Made by a program: the position numbers and the translations under genes. Positions 31,858 through 40,833 of a DNA stretch of 64,000 nucleotides are shown one piece after another. The first letter of the stretch is position 1, and the number at the start of each line of letters is the position of its first letter. Source of the stretch: Desulfocapsa sp050291935 (GTDB lineage Bacteria > Desulfobacterota > Desulfobulbia > Desulfobulbales > Desulfocapsaceae); the NCBI GenBank assembly GCA_050291935.1, contig JBNKKR010000015.1, positions 1-64,000 of the forward strand, in the 5' to 3' direction. Below the pieces are notes generated by a model, which was given only the letters and a program-made list of their open reading frames with translations, did no database searches and was not told the DNA's origin.

Positions 31858-32232
31858 ATGGGTGGCGAACAGATGACAACGGAGTATCTACCAATTCTGG
31901 TATTTTTTATTATCGGTATTGGTTTTGGAGCCGTAACACTTTGGATCGGTCGTTTTTTTCGTATGAGACGACCATATAAAGAGAAGCTAACAGCCTACGA
32001 ATCGGGGAATCCACCAACCGATGAACCGCGAATGCGCTTTTCTGTAAAATTTTATCTGGTGGCGATTCTGTTCATCGTTTTTGATGTAGAGGCGGTGTTT
32101 CTCTACTCATGGGCATTGGTACACGAACAGCTTGGACTTTTTGCCTTGATAGAGATGTTTATCTTCATCATCCTCCTGCTGGTCGGCTACTTTTATGCCC
32201 TTAAAAAAGGGGATTTACAATGGGAAAGTTGA
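31858..32232 (+). CDS. nuoA: NADH-quinone oxidoreductase-type subunit A
   Basis: The 124-residue membrane subunit has three helices and the conserved loop LTAYESGNPPTDEPRMRFSV followed by FYLVAILFIVFDVEAVFLYS. That loop and the acidic DVEA helix are diagnostic for NuoA. GAGGA precedes ATG 31858. It sits at the junction between membrane arm and quinone site and starts the core complex I gene order A-B-C-D-H-I-J-K-L-M-N. It overlaps nuoB by 13 bases. Confidence 0.95.
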   Translation: MGGEQMTTEYLPILVFFIIGIGFGAVTLWIGRFFRMRRPYKEKLTAYESGNPPTDEPRMRFSVKFYLVAILFIVFDVEAVFLYSWALVHEQLGLFALIEMFIFIILLLVGYFYALKKGDLQWES

Positions 32233-32738
32233 ACAATAGTCTGGTTGAGATCGAAGAAGGAATCAGCTTCATTCCGGGAGCGAGTGCCATTGTTGCTCCT
32301 CTCAACAAGTTGATCAACTGGGGACGGGCCAACTCCATTTGGCCGGCAACATTTGGCCTGGCCTGTTGTGCCATCGAAATGATGGTTGCCGGCGCATCTA
32401 CTAACGACCTGGACCGTTTTGGTATCATCTTCCGTGCCAGTCCAAGACAGGCGGATTGCCTGATTTTGGCAGGAACCATTAGTAAAAAGATGGCCCCGGT
32501 GGTACGTCGCGTCTACGATCAGATGCCAGAACCACGTTACGTTCTGGCAATGGGTTCCTGTGCCTGTTCCGGTGGTTTGTTTGACACCTACGCTGTGGTT
32601 CAGGGAGGAGACGAGTTTCTTCCCGTTGATGTGTATATCCCAGGGTGTCCACCAAGACCGGAAGCGCTCTTGGAAGGCTTAATGAAACTTCAGGAAAAAA
32701 TCAATAAGGAGCAGGGACGATGGAGTCAGTTGGCATAG
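32220..32738 (+). CDS. nuoB: NADH-quinone oxidoreductase-type subunit B
   Basis: The 172-residue hydrophilic subunit holds cluster N2. Its four ligands are visible in FGLACCAIEMM (tandem Cys), GSCACSGG and PGCPPRPEALL. SPRQADCLILAGTISKKMAP is also conserved. N2 is the last cluster before quinone. It overlaps nuoA at the 5' end and nuoC at the 3' end, so translation is coupled. Confidence 0.96.
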   Translation: MGKLNNSLVEIEEGISFIPGASAIVAPLNKLINWGRANSIWPATFGLACCAIEMMVAGASTNDLDRFGIIFRASPRQADCLILAGTISKKMAPVVRRVYDQMPEPRYVLAMGSCACSGGLFDTYAVVQGGDEFLPVDVYIPGCPPRPEALLEGLMKLQEKINKEQGRWSQLA

Positions 32739-33304
32739 CCCAGGATATCGCAGTCCATTTTCCGGATGCGATTATCGATCAGCGGATGCATCGAAATCAG
32801 CTAGCCCTCTCCATAAAACGGGACTCGCTGGTTGCCATATGCGATTTTCTTAAAACAAAACATCAGATGAACCACCTGAATTGTCTTTGCGGAGTAGATA
32901 ACCTCAAGAGGAAAGGAAAATATCACAGCCGCTTTGAAGTGATCTATCAACTCTATTCCATTGATAATCGGGTGGCATTACGATTAAACGCTCAGGTTCC
33001 TGAAGACGATCCATCCATTGATTCAGTAACTTCTCTATGGACAGGAGCAAATTGGCTTGAGCGAGAAACCTATGATCTTGTAGGCATTCATTTCAACAAC
33101 CACCCCAACCTTGAACGAATATTAACGCCCACCGACTGGCAGGGACACCCGCTGCGTAAAGATTATCCATTGCGGGGACCTGAAGAATGGCAGGGACTGG
33201 TTGACTTGAAGGAGTTGAGCGAAAAACTGCGCTGCCACGGGTACGATACGGCTACTCAGGATGAGGCTGATACGGATTTAGCAGAAGAGAAGACGGAAGG
33301 TTGA
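32720..33304 (+). CDS. nuoC: NADH-quinone oxidoreductase-type subunit C
   Basis: The 194-residue subunit carries the 30-kDa family signature WTGANWLERETYDLVGIHF and HPLRKDYPLRG. It is a separate gene, not fused to nuoD. It overlaps nuoB by 19 bases. Its acidic tail (DTDLAEEKTEG) is variable. It is a structural peripheral-arm subunit next to NuoD. Confidence 0.95.
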   Translation: MESVGIAQDIAVHFPDAIIDQRMHRNQLALSIKRDSLVAICDFLKTKHQMNHLNCLCGVDNLKRKGKYHSRFEVIYQLYSIDNRVALRLNAQVPEDDPSIDSVTSLWTGANWLERETYDLVGIHFNNHPNLERILTPTDWQGHPLRKDYPLRGPEEWQGLVDLKELSEKLRCHGYDTATQDEADTDLAEEKTEG

Positions 33305-33306
33305 AT

Positions 33307-34524
33307 ATGAGCCAAACAACAACACTCGAAATGGCTGTACCCCAAGGTGACGAAGACCGCTACCAACTGAAAATGGGGCCACAGCATCCTGCTACCCATG
33401 GTGTACTACGGGTTGATCTGGATCTGGATGGTGAGACAATTCTTGATTGTCAACCACGGGTTGGATATCTCCACAGGGGCTTTGAGAAGCTGAGCGAACA
33501 TCGCAGCTACAGCCAAAATCTTGTGCTCACTGACCGCCTTGACTACATAGCGGCCTTGGCCAATAACGTGGGATATTGCGAGGCGGTTGAACAGTTAATT
33601 GGTATAGAAGTCCCTCTGCGAGCGAAATACATCCGGGTTATGGTTAGCGAAATGTCCAGAATTTCAGGGCATTTGCTATGGCTTGCCACCCATGCCCTTG
33701 ATATTGGCGCCATGACCGTCTTTCTTTACTGCTTTCGTGAACGCGAGATTATCCTGGAACTGTTTGCTGAGCTCTGTGGAGCCAGACTTACCACCACCTA
33801 TCCGCGTCTTGGTGGTGTCAGACAAGACGTTACCCTATCATTTATGAAAAAGCTGGATGACTTTGTCATTAATTTTCCTGCTTGTATTGAGGAGTATGAA
33901 ACGCTCATCGATACAAACCGTATCTGGCTTAAGCGAACCATGGGCGTTGGAACGGTACCTGCAGAACAAGCGGTTGATCTTTGTCTTACTGGTGCATCAC
34001 TGCGGGGCTCAGGAGTTGATTATGATATTCGCAAACATATGCCTTATGCCGCTTATGATTTAATGGATTTTGAGGTTCCAATTGGAGAAACCGGTGACAC
34101 CTATGCAAGGTATCGCTGCCGGATGGAGGAGCTTCGCCAGTCAAATCGGATTCTTCGCCAGTGTATAGACAGTCTGCCTCCTGGAACGATCATTGGTGAG
34201 GATGCCCCCGATCTTCTCCTCCCGGCAAAGGCAGGTAGACGGCTTGAGATTGACACGGCCAGTCGAGCCGCCCTCTTCAAACTCGTTGAAGATAGAAAGA
34301 CCTATATGGAAGGTGATATTTACGTTTCCACAGAAGTTCCTAAAGGCGAACTTGGATTCTACTTTATCAGTGACGGTGAAGGTCGTCCTTACCGTATGCA
34401 TATAAGATCACCATCCTTTATTCACATTGGAGCACTCGCAACCCTTTGCAAGGGAGCGATGGTAGCTGATCTTATTGCTATTATTGGTACTTTGGACGTG
34501 GTCCTTGGTGAATGCGATCGATAA
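33307..34524 (+). CDS. nuoD: NADH-quinone oxidoreductase-type subunit D
   Basis: The 405-residue 49-kDa subunit forms the quinone cavity. MGPQHPATHGVLRVDLDLDGE, GYLHRGFEKLSEHRSY, SEMSRISGHLLWLATHALD and the C-terminal LGECDR ending are diagnostic. The ATG at 33307, two bases after nuoC stops, follows GGAAGG; an in-frame TTG at 33301 is less likely. nuoE, nuoF and nuoG would normally follow; instead nuoH comes after 94 bases. Confidence 0.95.
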   Translation: MSQTTTLEMAVPQGDEDRYQLKMGPQHPATHGVLRVDLDLDGETILDCQPRVGYLHRGFEKLSEHRSYSQNLVLTDRLDYIAALANNVGYCEAVEQLIGIEVPLRAKYIRVMVSEMSRISGHLLWLATHALDIGAMTVFLYCFREREIILELFAELCGARLTTTYPRLGGVRQDVTLSFMKKLDDFVINFPACIEEYETLIDTNRIWLKRTMGVGTVPAEQAVDLCLTGASLRGSGVDYDIRKHMPYAAYDLMDFEVPIGETGDTYARYRCRMEELRQSNRILRQCIDSLPPGTIIGEDAPDLLLPAKAGRRLEIDTASRAALFKLVEDRKTYMEGDIYVSTEVPKGELGFYFISDGEGRPYRMHIRSPSFIHIGALATLCKGAMVADLIAIIGTLDVVLGECDR

Positions 34525-34535
34525 GGTGATGGACC

Positions 34536-34631
34536 ATGAGCTTTTTCATTAACGAACACATTATTTCTCAAGCTTTGAAAATGAACAACTTTAAACATCT
34601 GACGTATGGAGCAAAATCATGTCAGTTTTAA
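34536..34631 (+). CDS. Possible 31-residue ORF between nuoD and nuoH
   Basis: ATG 34536 follows AAGGTGAT at about eight bases and opens a 31-codon frame, MSFFINEHIISQALKMNNFK then HLTYGAKSCQF. Its stop overlaps the nuoH start by 13 bases, so it could couple nuoH translation. It occupies the place where nuoEFG lie in 14-gene operons. I know no such family; it may be a leader peptide, a relic or chance. Confidence 0.35.
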   Translation: MSFFINEHIISQALKMNNFKHLTYGAKSCQF

Positions 34632-35587
34632 TCATCGTTCTCCAGATAGCCATCCTCCTTGCTATTGTGTTGCTCCACGTTGCGTACGCGACCTATTTCG
34701 AGCGTAAAATTATTGGCCACATGCAGGTTCGCCTGGGACCAATGACCGTTGGCTATCACGGTCTTTTGCAACCCATTGCTGATGGGATCAAGAGTTTTTT
34801 CAAAGAAGACATTATCCCAGCCCGTGCTGACAAATTACTCTTTCTTATCGCCCCTATTATTTGCCTGGTGGCGATGATGGTCTCTTTGTCTGTTATTCCA
34901 TTTGCCGATGGTTGGGTACTTGCTGATATCAATATCGGGCTTCTTTTTATCTTCGCCATGAGTTCCATGGCAAGTTATGGAATAATCCTTGCTGGATGGG
35001 CATCAAACTCCAAATACACCTTTTTAGGCGGACTTCGCTCCATGGCACAGGTTATCAGCTATGAGATTGCCCTTGGCCTCAGTCTTATTGGGGTAATGAT
35101 GCTCTCAGGATCATTGAACCTTTCTGATATCGTTCGCGCACAGGAAGGATCCCTCTTCTCAAACTTTTGTTTTCCGCAAATTATTGGCTTCTTTGTTTTC
35201 TTTATCGCCATGCTTGCTGAAACAAACAGGGTTCCCTTTGATCTCCCTGAGGCGGAGACCGAGCTGGTATCGGGTTATTGTACGGAATACTCAGGGATGC
35301 GGTATGCCATGTTTTTCATGGCTGAGTATATCGGTATGATGGTCATGGCATCCATCGGAACCATTTGCTTTCTTGGTGGCTGGCAAGGTCCCTTCTCCGT
35401 CGCCATTTTCCCACCATTCTGGTTTATCGTTAAGGTCTATGGCTTTATGTTTCTCTTTATCTGGATTCGCGCCACCTTACCTCGGTATCGATATGATCAG
35501 CTCATGGATCTTGGCTGGAAAATACTTATTCCACTGGCACTGCTGAACATCGCACTGACCGGGTTCTTTAAAATAATAGCTCTATAG
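34619..35587 (+). CDS. nuoH: NADH-quinone oxidoreductase-type subunit H
   Basis: The 322-residue membrane subunit has eight helices. It has RKIIGHMQVRLGPM, LQPIADGIKSFFKEDIIPA, the quinone-tunnel loop AETNRVPFDLPEAETELVSG, and IWIRATLPRYRYDQLMDLGWK. These are the standard NuoH signatures. GGAG precedes the ATG. It couples the quinone site to the membrane pumps. Confidence 0.96.
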   Translation: MSVLIIVLQIAILLAIVLLHVAYATYFERKIIGHMQVRLGPMTVGYHGLLQPIADGIKSFFKEDIIPARADKLLFLIAPIICLVAMMVSLSVIPFADGWVLADINIGLLFIFAMSSMASYGIILAGWASNSKYTFLGGLRSMAQVISYEIALGLSLIGVMMLSGSLNLSDIVRAQEGSLFSNFCFPQIIGFFVFFIAMLAETNRVPFDLPEAETELVSGYCTEYSGMRYAMFFMAEYIGMMVMASIGTICFLGGWQGPFSVAIFPPFWFIVKVYGFMFLFIWIRATLPRYRYDQLMDLGWKILIPLALLNIALTGFFKIIAL

Positions 35588-35639
35588 GTTGATGGCCAAA
35601 CACTTTAGGTTACGGGAGCCTTTGCAAGGATAGAATACA

Positions 35640-36287
35640 ATGAAAGTGCAATACAAAAAGAAGAGAAACCTATTTGAAACGATCATCCATAAGGAGATCC
35701 TTCAGGGTATGGCGCTCACATTGCGCAAACTCTTTTCACCGCCTATTACCAGGCAATATCCACAGGAACGTCCACCGATGTACAGTGGATTTCGCGGTCA
35801 ACATGCTTTGGTGCGTGACGCTGCAAATGGTGGGTCTAAATGCGTTGCCTGCATGCGCTGTGCGCAGGTCTGCCCTTCTCGTTGTATTCGTATTTCTTTT
35901 CACGAAGAAGGCAAGCAAAGGATTATGGATGAATACGCCATTGACGCTTTACGTTGCGTATTCTGTGGGTACTGTGTGGAAGTATGCCCGGTAAATGCTG
36001 TGACAATGACAGAAGTCTTTGAATACTCGTCATTTACACGGGATGAAATGTATTACAAAAAGGATGATCTCCTCGCCAACTGGGACCGTTTTGTCCAAGA
36101 AGCATCAATCACAGATGATTATGTCAACCCCTTATGGCGGCCACGCGGGATTCCAGAGCAGGATCTGCCAGCTGCTAAAAGACTTGCTGTTCCGGAAGAC
36201 TGGACCATTGAGGGACAATACGTTGGCAGCGAGGTGAGCGACAGAGGCGAGTCCACCCATCTTAAGGAGTCAGATGATGTTTGCTAA
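35640..36287 (+). CDS. nuoI: NADH-quinone oxidoreductase-type subunit I (2x[4Fe-4S])
   Basis: The 215-residue subunit carries clusters N6a and N6b in CVACMRCAQVCPSRC and CVFCGYCVEVCPV. An N-terminal amphipathic helix (ILQGMALTLRKLF) contacts the membrane. The C-terminal ~70 residues (DEMYYKKDDLL onward) are longer than in short NuoI forms. It would accept electrons from the preceding ferredoxin module and pass them to NuoB. It overlaps nuoJ by 14 bases. Confidence 0.95.
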   Translation: MKVQYKKKRNLFETIIHKEILQGMALTLRKLFSPPITRQYPQERPPMYSGFRGQHALVRDAANGGSKCVACMRCAQVCPSRCIRISFHEEGKQRIMDEYAIDALRCVFCGYCVEVCPVNAVTMTEVFEYSSFTRDEMYYKKDDLLANWDRFVQEASITDDYVNPLWRPRGIPEQDLPAAKRLAVPEDWTIEGQYVGSEVSDRGESTHLKESDDVC

Positions 36288-36837
36288 GTTTCTTTTTCTT
36301 TATTGTGCCTTGGTCATTCTCGGCTGTGCGACTGCAGCGGTACGGATGCGCAATCCAGTGCACTCGGTTCTCTCTGTTCTAATACTCTTTTTTCATATCG
36401 CCATACTCTATCTGCTATTAAATGCCGAGTTTCTGGCGGCGCTGCAGGTGATCGTTTATGGAGGGGGTATTCTTGTACTTTACCTGTTTGTTGTCTTTCT
36501 GGTCTCCCTGCGTAATGAAGTAAAAATTGACGCCTTTGTGGGAGGAAATAGAAGTATTGCACTGGTATTAAGTATAGTACTGGGACTTACCATGCTTACC
36601 TCCCTTCGCAGCTTTACAATTGGCACAGCCACGATCACAACTCCGGAGCCGGTTAAGGCCATGGGACATACCAAGGCGGTTGGGCTTGAGATGTTTTCCA
36701 ATTTCCTACCAGCTTTTGAGGTTGCCGGTATCATTTTGCTTGTTGCCGTAATTGGTGGACTTGTGCTTGCCCGCAAAGATCCTGATGATCTTGGCAGCAT
36801 AGCTTCAACCCAACACTCTCTTCGGGAGGATAAATAA
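36274..36837 (+). CDS. nuoJ: NADH-quinone oxidoreductase-type subunit J
   Basis: The 187-residue protein has five predicted helices. MRNPVHSVLSVLILFFHIAI and AEFLAALQVIVYGGGILVLY, with the pi-bulge-type YGGG region of helix 3, and VAVIGGLVLARKD near the end identify NuoJ. GGAGT lies before the ATG. It overlaps nuoI at the start and nuoK by one base at the end. Confidence 0.94.
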   Translation: MMFAKFLFLYCALVILGCATAAVRMRNPVHSVLSVLILFFHIAILYLLLNAEFLAALQVIVYGGGILVLYLFVVFLVSLRNEVKIDAFVGGNRSIALVLSIVLGLTMLTSLRSFTIGTATITTPEPVKAMGHTKAVGLEMFSNFLPAFEVAGIILLVAVIGGLVLARKDPDDLGSIASTQHSLREDK

Positions 36838-37139
36838 TGATCCCACTTTCATGGTATATGATCCTTGCCGTTTTACTCTTTTCCATTGGTGTGTACGGTT
36901 TTCTGATTCGTCGCAATATTATTATGCTCTTTCTTTGTATTGAATTGATGCTTAATGCGGTGAACCTCAACCTGGTTGCCATGGGACATTTTCTTGATCA
37001 CCTTGGTGGTCACGTTTTCACCCTGTTTATTATCACAGTGGCTGCTGCAGAAGCAGCCATTGGCCTGGGACTGGTCATCGTGCTCTTTCGCAACAATAAC
37101 AGTATCCATGTTGAATCGATTCAGCAGCTTAAGGGATAG
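36837..37139 (+). CDS. nuoK: NADH-quinone oxidoreductase-type subunit K
   Basis: The 100-residue, three-helix subunit has IMLFLCIELMLNAVNLNLVA, with the proton-channel Glu, and ITVAAAEAAIGLGLVIVLFRN, with the second conserved Glu. Both are needed for pumping in known complexes. It starts in the nuoJ stop codon (TAATG). Confidence 0.96.
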   Translation: MIPLSWYMILAVLLFSIGVYGFLIRRNIIMLFLCIELMLNAVNLNLVAMGHFLDHLGGHVFTLFIITVAAAEAAIGLGLVIVLFRNNNSIHVESIQQLKG

Positions 37140-37141
37140 TC

Positions 37142-39064
37142 ATGCCGATTTATATTCTTCTCATACCGTTTCTACCACTGTTTTCGTTCGGATTTACCTT
37201 CCTTCTTGGTAAAAATCTGGGAACGCGCTGCCACTGGGTACCTATCATCAGTGTACTCATCTCTTTTTCATGCGCAGTATACGCACTTTCCCAGGTAATA
37301 GCCGGACACCGTATCAATATGGACCTCTACACCTGGATACAATCCGGTGCCATGTCCGTATCGGTGGGTTTTCTTGTCGATGAGTTAACCGCTGTTATGC
37401 TCATAGTTGTCACCTCCATCAGCTCCCTTGTCCACATCTACTCTGTTGGCTATATGAAGGGAGAAGATGGCTACTACCGGTTCTTCTCATACCTGAGTCT
37501 TTTCACCTTCTCCATGTTAATGCTGGTCCTTGGCAATAATATGCTCCAACTCTTCTTTGGTTGGGAGGCGGTTGGGTTGTCATCCTATTTGCTGATCGGT
37601 TTCTATTACGAAAAGGAATCAGCTGCCAATGCAGGGAAAAAGGCCTTTATTGTCAACCGGTTTGGTGACTTTGGATTTATCCTCGGTCTCTTTCTTGTCT
37701 ATGCGGTATTTGGGACCTTGCACTATGATCCTATATTTGGCGATACCAGCCGCCTGGTAGGACAATCATTTGTATTCCTTGGCCAATCCTATGACTTGGC
37801 CACCATTATCAGTTTGCTGCTCTTTTGTGGAGCCATCGGAAAATCAGCGCAACTGCCGCTCCATGTCTGGCTGCCCGATGCCATGGAAGGCCCGACTCCG
37901 GTCTCTGCGTTGATCCATGCTGCAACCATGGTTACCGCAGGAGTTTTTCTGGTTGCTCGCTGTAACCCCATATTTGGCTTATCAACAGTGGCACTCAGCG
38001 TCATTACCATTATCGGTAGTTTAACCTGTCTTTTTGCAGCACTCATTGCCCTTACCCAGACCGATATCAAACGGGTGGTTGCCTATTCGACTGTCTCTCA
38101 GCTTGCTTACATGTTTATAGGCTGCGGTGTTGGGGCATATGGTGCTGGAGTGTTTCATCTTTTTACCCATGCGTATTTTAAAGCATTACTCTTCCTCGGT
38201 TGCGGCTCCATTATTCTTGGTATGCATCATGAGCAAGATCTTAAATTTATGGGTGGTCTGAGAAAGTATATGCCTATAACATATGCAACATTTCTTTTGG
38301 CCTCCCTCTCTATTTCCGGAGTACCGGGATTTGCTGGATTCTTTTCCAAAGATGAGATCCTGGCCATGGCCTTCGCATCCCATGTACCTGGTGCAAAGTT
38401 CGCCTGGTTTATCGGCACATTGGTTGCTGGAATCACCGCATTCTATTCCTTTAGACTTTTCTTTCTCGTTTTCCATGGAACGTTTAGAGGAACCGAAGAG
38501 CAGCGCCATCATCTTCAGGAATCACCCAAAGTGGTCACCGTACCCTTGCTTATCCTGGCAGTTGGAGCCATCTTTTCCGGCTGGATAGGTATTCCCGGTG
38601 TTCTTGGCGGGGGGGCACACTGGTCGCACTTTCTTGAACCGGTCGTTGGCCATCCCCATCACCATCCATCACATTTTACCGAAATCATCCTTATGATCAT
38701 TTCGGTGGGTGCCGGAGCAATTGGAATCTTTCTTGCCTACCAATTCTATATGGTCCGCCCTGAGATACCTGAAAAAATTAAACAGCGATTTTATGTGCTC
38801 TACACCCTTTCCCATAAGAAGTTTTTTGTCGACGAGCTGTACAACGTATTAATTGTTAAACCTGTACTTGCTCTTAGTCGAATTGTGGTCCTGGGTTTTT
38901 GTGACAAAGGAGTCATTGAAGGAATCGTTAATGGTGTACCACAGCTCATCGGTCAGCTTTCACTATTGGCACGAAGGATTCAAAGCGGTCTTATTTCTCA
39001 CTATCTGGCCTACATCACCGGTGGGTTAGTTGTCCTCATCATCTGGATGTCCAGGGGGGTATAA
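37142..39064 (+). CDS. nuoL: NADH-quinone oxidoreductase-type subunit L
   Basis: The 640-residue antiporter-like subunit has FGWEAVGLSSYLLIGFYYEK, the channel Lys region AIGKSAQLPLHVWLPDAMEGPTPVSALIHAATMV, TQTDIKRVVAYSTVSQLAYM and a long C-terminal part that includes the lateral helix region. A His-rich loop (VGHPHHHPSHF, about residues 503-513) faces outside the core. It begins two bases after nuoK. Length is near the family norm. Confidence 0.96.
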   Translation: MPIYILLIPFLPLFSFGFTFLLGKNLGTRCHWVPIISVLISFSCAVYALSQVIAGHRINMDLYTWIQSGAMSVSVGFLVDELTAVMLIVVTSISSLVHIYSVGYMKGEDGYYRFFSYLSLFTFSMLMLVLGNNMLQLFFGWEAVGLSSYLLIGFYYEKESAANAGKKAFIVNRFGDFGFILGLFLVYAVFGTLHYDPIFGDTSRLVGQSFVFLGQSYDLATIISLLLFCGAIGKSAQLPLHVWLPDAMEGPTPVSALIHAATMVTAGVFLVARCNPIFGLSTVALSVITIIGSLTCLFAALIALTQTDIKRVVAYSTVSQLAYMFIGCGVGAYGAGVFHLFTHAYFKALLFLGCGSIILGMHHEQDLKFMGGLRKYMPITYATFLLASLSISGVPGFAGFFSKDEILAMAFASHVPGAKFAWFIGTLVAGITAFYSFRLFFLVFHGTFRGTEEQRHHLQESPKVVTVPLLILAVGAIFSGWIGIPGVLGGGAHWSHFLEPVVGHPHHHPSHFTEIILMIISVGAGAIGIFLAYQFYMVRPEIPEKIKQRFYVLYTLSHKKFFVDELYNVLIVKPVLALSRIVVLGFCDKGVIEGIVNGVPQLIGQLSLLARRIQSGLISHYLAYITGGLVVLIIWMSRGV

Positions 39065-39065
39065 C

Positions 39066-40631
39066 ATGTCATTTCCTATTCTCAGCCTGCTCATCTTTTT
39101 TCCCATTGTCGGTGGGCTTGTACTACTAACCATCCGCAAAGAGCACGAACAAACTATCCGTGCTGCCGCCATTGGCATTGCCTTTATGGAATTTTGTTTT
39201 ACCCTGCCCCTTTGGTTTGGTTTTGACAAAGGCACCCACTTAATGCAATTTGTTGAGCGCAGACCTTGGATACCGCTTTTTAATGTCGAATATTCTTTGG
39301 GCCTTGATGGTATATCTGTTCTTTTTGTTCTTCTATCGGCACTTATTACCATCCTCTGTATTCTGGTATCCTGGAACGCCATTATCATCAAAGTAAAAGA
39401 GTTTTTTGTTTCTCTGCTTCTGCTTGAAGGGGCCATGATCGGAGTCTTTTGCGCCCTTGATTTCTTTCTCTTTTACATTTTCTGGGAAGCAATGCTTATC
39501 CCGATGTTCCTTATCATCGGCGTTTGGGGTGGTCCAAACCGTATTTATGCCGCGGTGAAATTTTTCCTCTACACCTTAGTGGGTAGTTTACTGATGCTGG
39601 TTGGAATCATCACCCTCTACCTTAAGGGTGGACACACCTTTGATATTCTTGCCCTGGCCCAACATAGCTATCCCATCAAACTGCAACTTATTCTTTTCTG
39701 GGCGTTTTTTGCTGCCTTTGCTGTAAAAGTACCCATGTGGCCTGTTCATACCTGGTTACCCGATGCCCATACCGAAGCACCTGCAGCAGGATCGGTGGTC
39801 TTGGCGGGTATTCTTATTAAGATGGGTGCTTATGGGTTCTTGCGTTTCTCCATGCCAATCCTCCCTGAAGCAACCATGCAGATGATGGAGCCCATGCTTA
39901 TCCTTTCCCTCATCGGTATTGTCTACGGAGGAGTGATCTGCCTTGCCCAGCATGACCTTAAAAGATTAATTGCCTACTCTTCTGTCAGCCATATGGGTTT
40001 TGTAACTCTTGGAATTTTTGCCTTAAACACCCAATCGGTTGAAGGCGGTATTTTACAGATGATTAACCATGGTGTGGTGACCGGCGCACTCTTTCTTGGC
40101 ATCGGTATGGTCTATGAAAGGACCCATACACGGGCAATCAGTGATTATGGCGGACTTGCCACTACCATGCCTGTCTTTGCTGTATTTTTCCTCGTATTTA
40201 CCCTGGCGGCAGTGGGGCTTCCTGGAACCAACGGATTTATTGGCGAGTTTCTTATTTTACTGGGAGGCTTTTTGACCAGGCCCTGGGTAGCATTGGTCGC
40301 AGCCTCAGGCCTTATTATTGGCGCCTGGTATATGTTGTGGCTCTATCAACGGATATTTTTTAACCCGGTTAACGATCGTTGGCAAACGATCAAACAACTT
40401 GATTGTCGAGAGATTGCTACCCTGGTACCGATGGTTATCCTGATCTTTTGGATTGGCCTCTACCCGGAATCTCTGTTGAGTTATATGCACGCTTCCGTGA
40501 GTTACCTGTTGGAACAGGTTTCCGGCAATGCAGAAGGTGTGCAGCGTGGTGTTGAACTGGTGGCAGGAGCACATCCTCCCGCTCTCATTGAACATATCGA
40601 ACATGTAGGCGGGGCGACAATGGGTCACTGA
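39066..40631 (+). CDS. nuoM: NADH-quinone oxidoreductase-type subunit M
   Basis: The 521-residue antiporter-like subunit has YIFWEAMLIPMFLIIGVWGG with the essential Glu, KVPMWPVHTWLPDAHTEAPAAGSVVLAG with the Lys/His series, and HDLKRLIAYSSVSHMGFV. The ATG at 39066 directly follows the nuoL stop; an in-frame start at 39030 would overlap nuoL. The C-terminal tail after residue ~485 is a hydrophilic extension (AHPPALIEHIEHVGGATMGH). Confidence 0.95.
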   Translation: MSFPILSLLIFFPIVGGLVLLTIRKEHEQTIRAAAIGIAFMEFCFTLPLWFGFDKGTHLMQFVERRPWIPLFNVEYSLGLDGISVLFVLLSALITILCILVSWNAIIIKVKEFFVSLLLLEGAMIGVFCALDFFLFYIFWEAMLIPMFLIIGVWGGPNRIYAAVKFFLYTLVGSLLMLVGIITLYLKGGHTFDILALAQHSYPIKLQLILFWAFFAAFAVKVPMWPVHTWLPDAHTEAPAAGSVVLAGILIKMGAYGFLRFSMPILPEATMQMMEPMLILSLIGIVYGGVICLAQHDLKRLIAYSSVSHMGFVTLGIFALNTQSVEGGILQMINHGVVTGALFLGIGMVYERTHTRAISDYGGLATTMPVFAVFFLVFTLAAVGLPGTNGFIGEFLILLGGFLTRPWVALVAASGLIIGAWYMLWLYQRIFFNPVNDRWQTIKQLDCREIATLVPMVILIFWIGLYPESLLSYMHASVSYLLEQVSGNAEGVQRGVELVAGAHPPALIEHIEHVGGATMGH

Positions 40632-40665
40632 GTTTATAGTGGACATTCCCCGATAGAAATAACAT

Positions 40666-40682
40666 TGGCAGTACTCCTGCCA
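40666..40682 (+). other. Small stem-loop in the nuoM-nuoN spacer
   Basis: TGGCAG (40666-40671) and CTGCCA (40677-40682) form a six-base stem with a 5-base loop. The 200-base spacer holds no gene. It is the only long gap in the nuo operon besides nuoD-nuoH and may allow separate control of nuoN. Confidence 0.4.
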
Positions 40683-40833
40683 GTAAAAATTGTAACATTC
40701 CACCACCGTCCTGTATGATACAATCCACGGTTCATGTAGCTTCCCTCCTTAGCGAACATAAACTACGAATGGTCATGCAGGGCATGGTGGGCTGTTCTTC
40801 TTATTCTCACTTTTGTATTGAAGGAGCCTGGTG

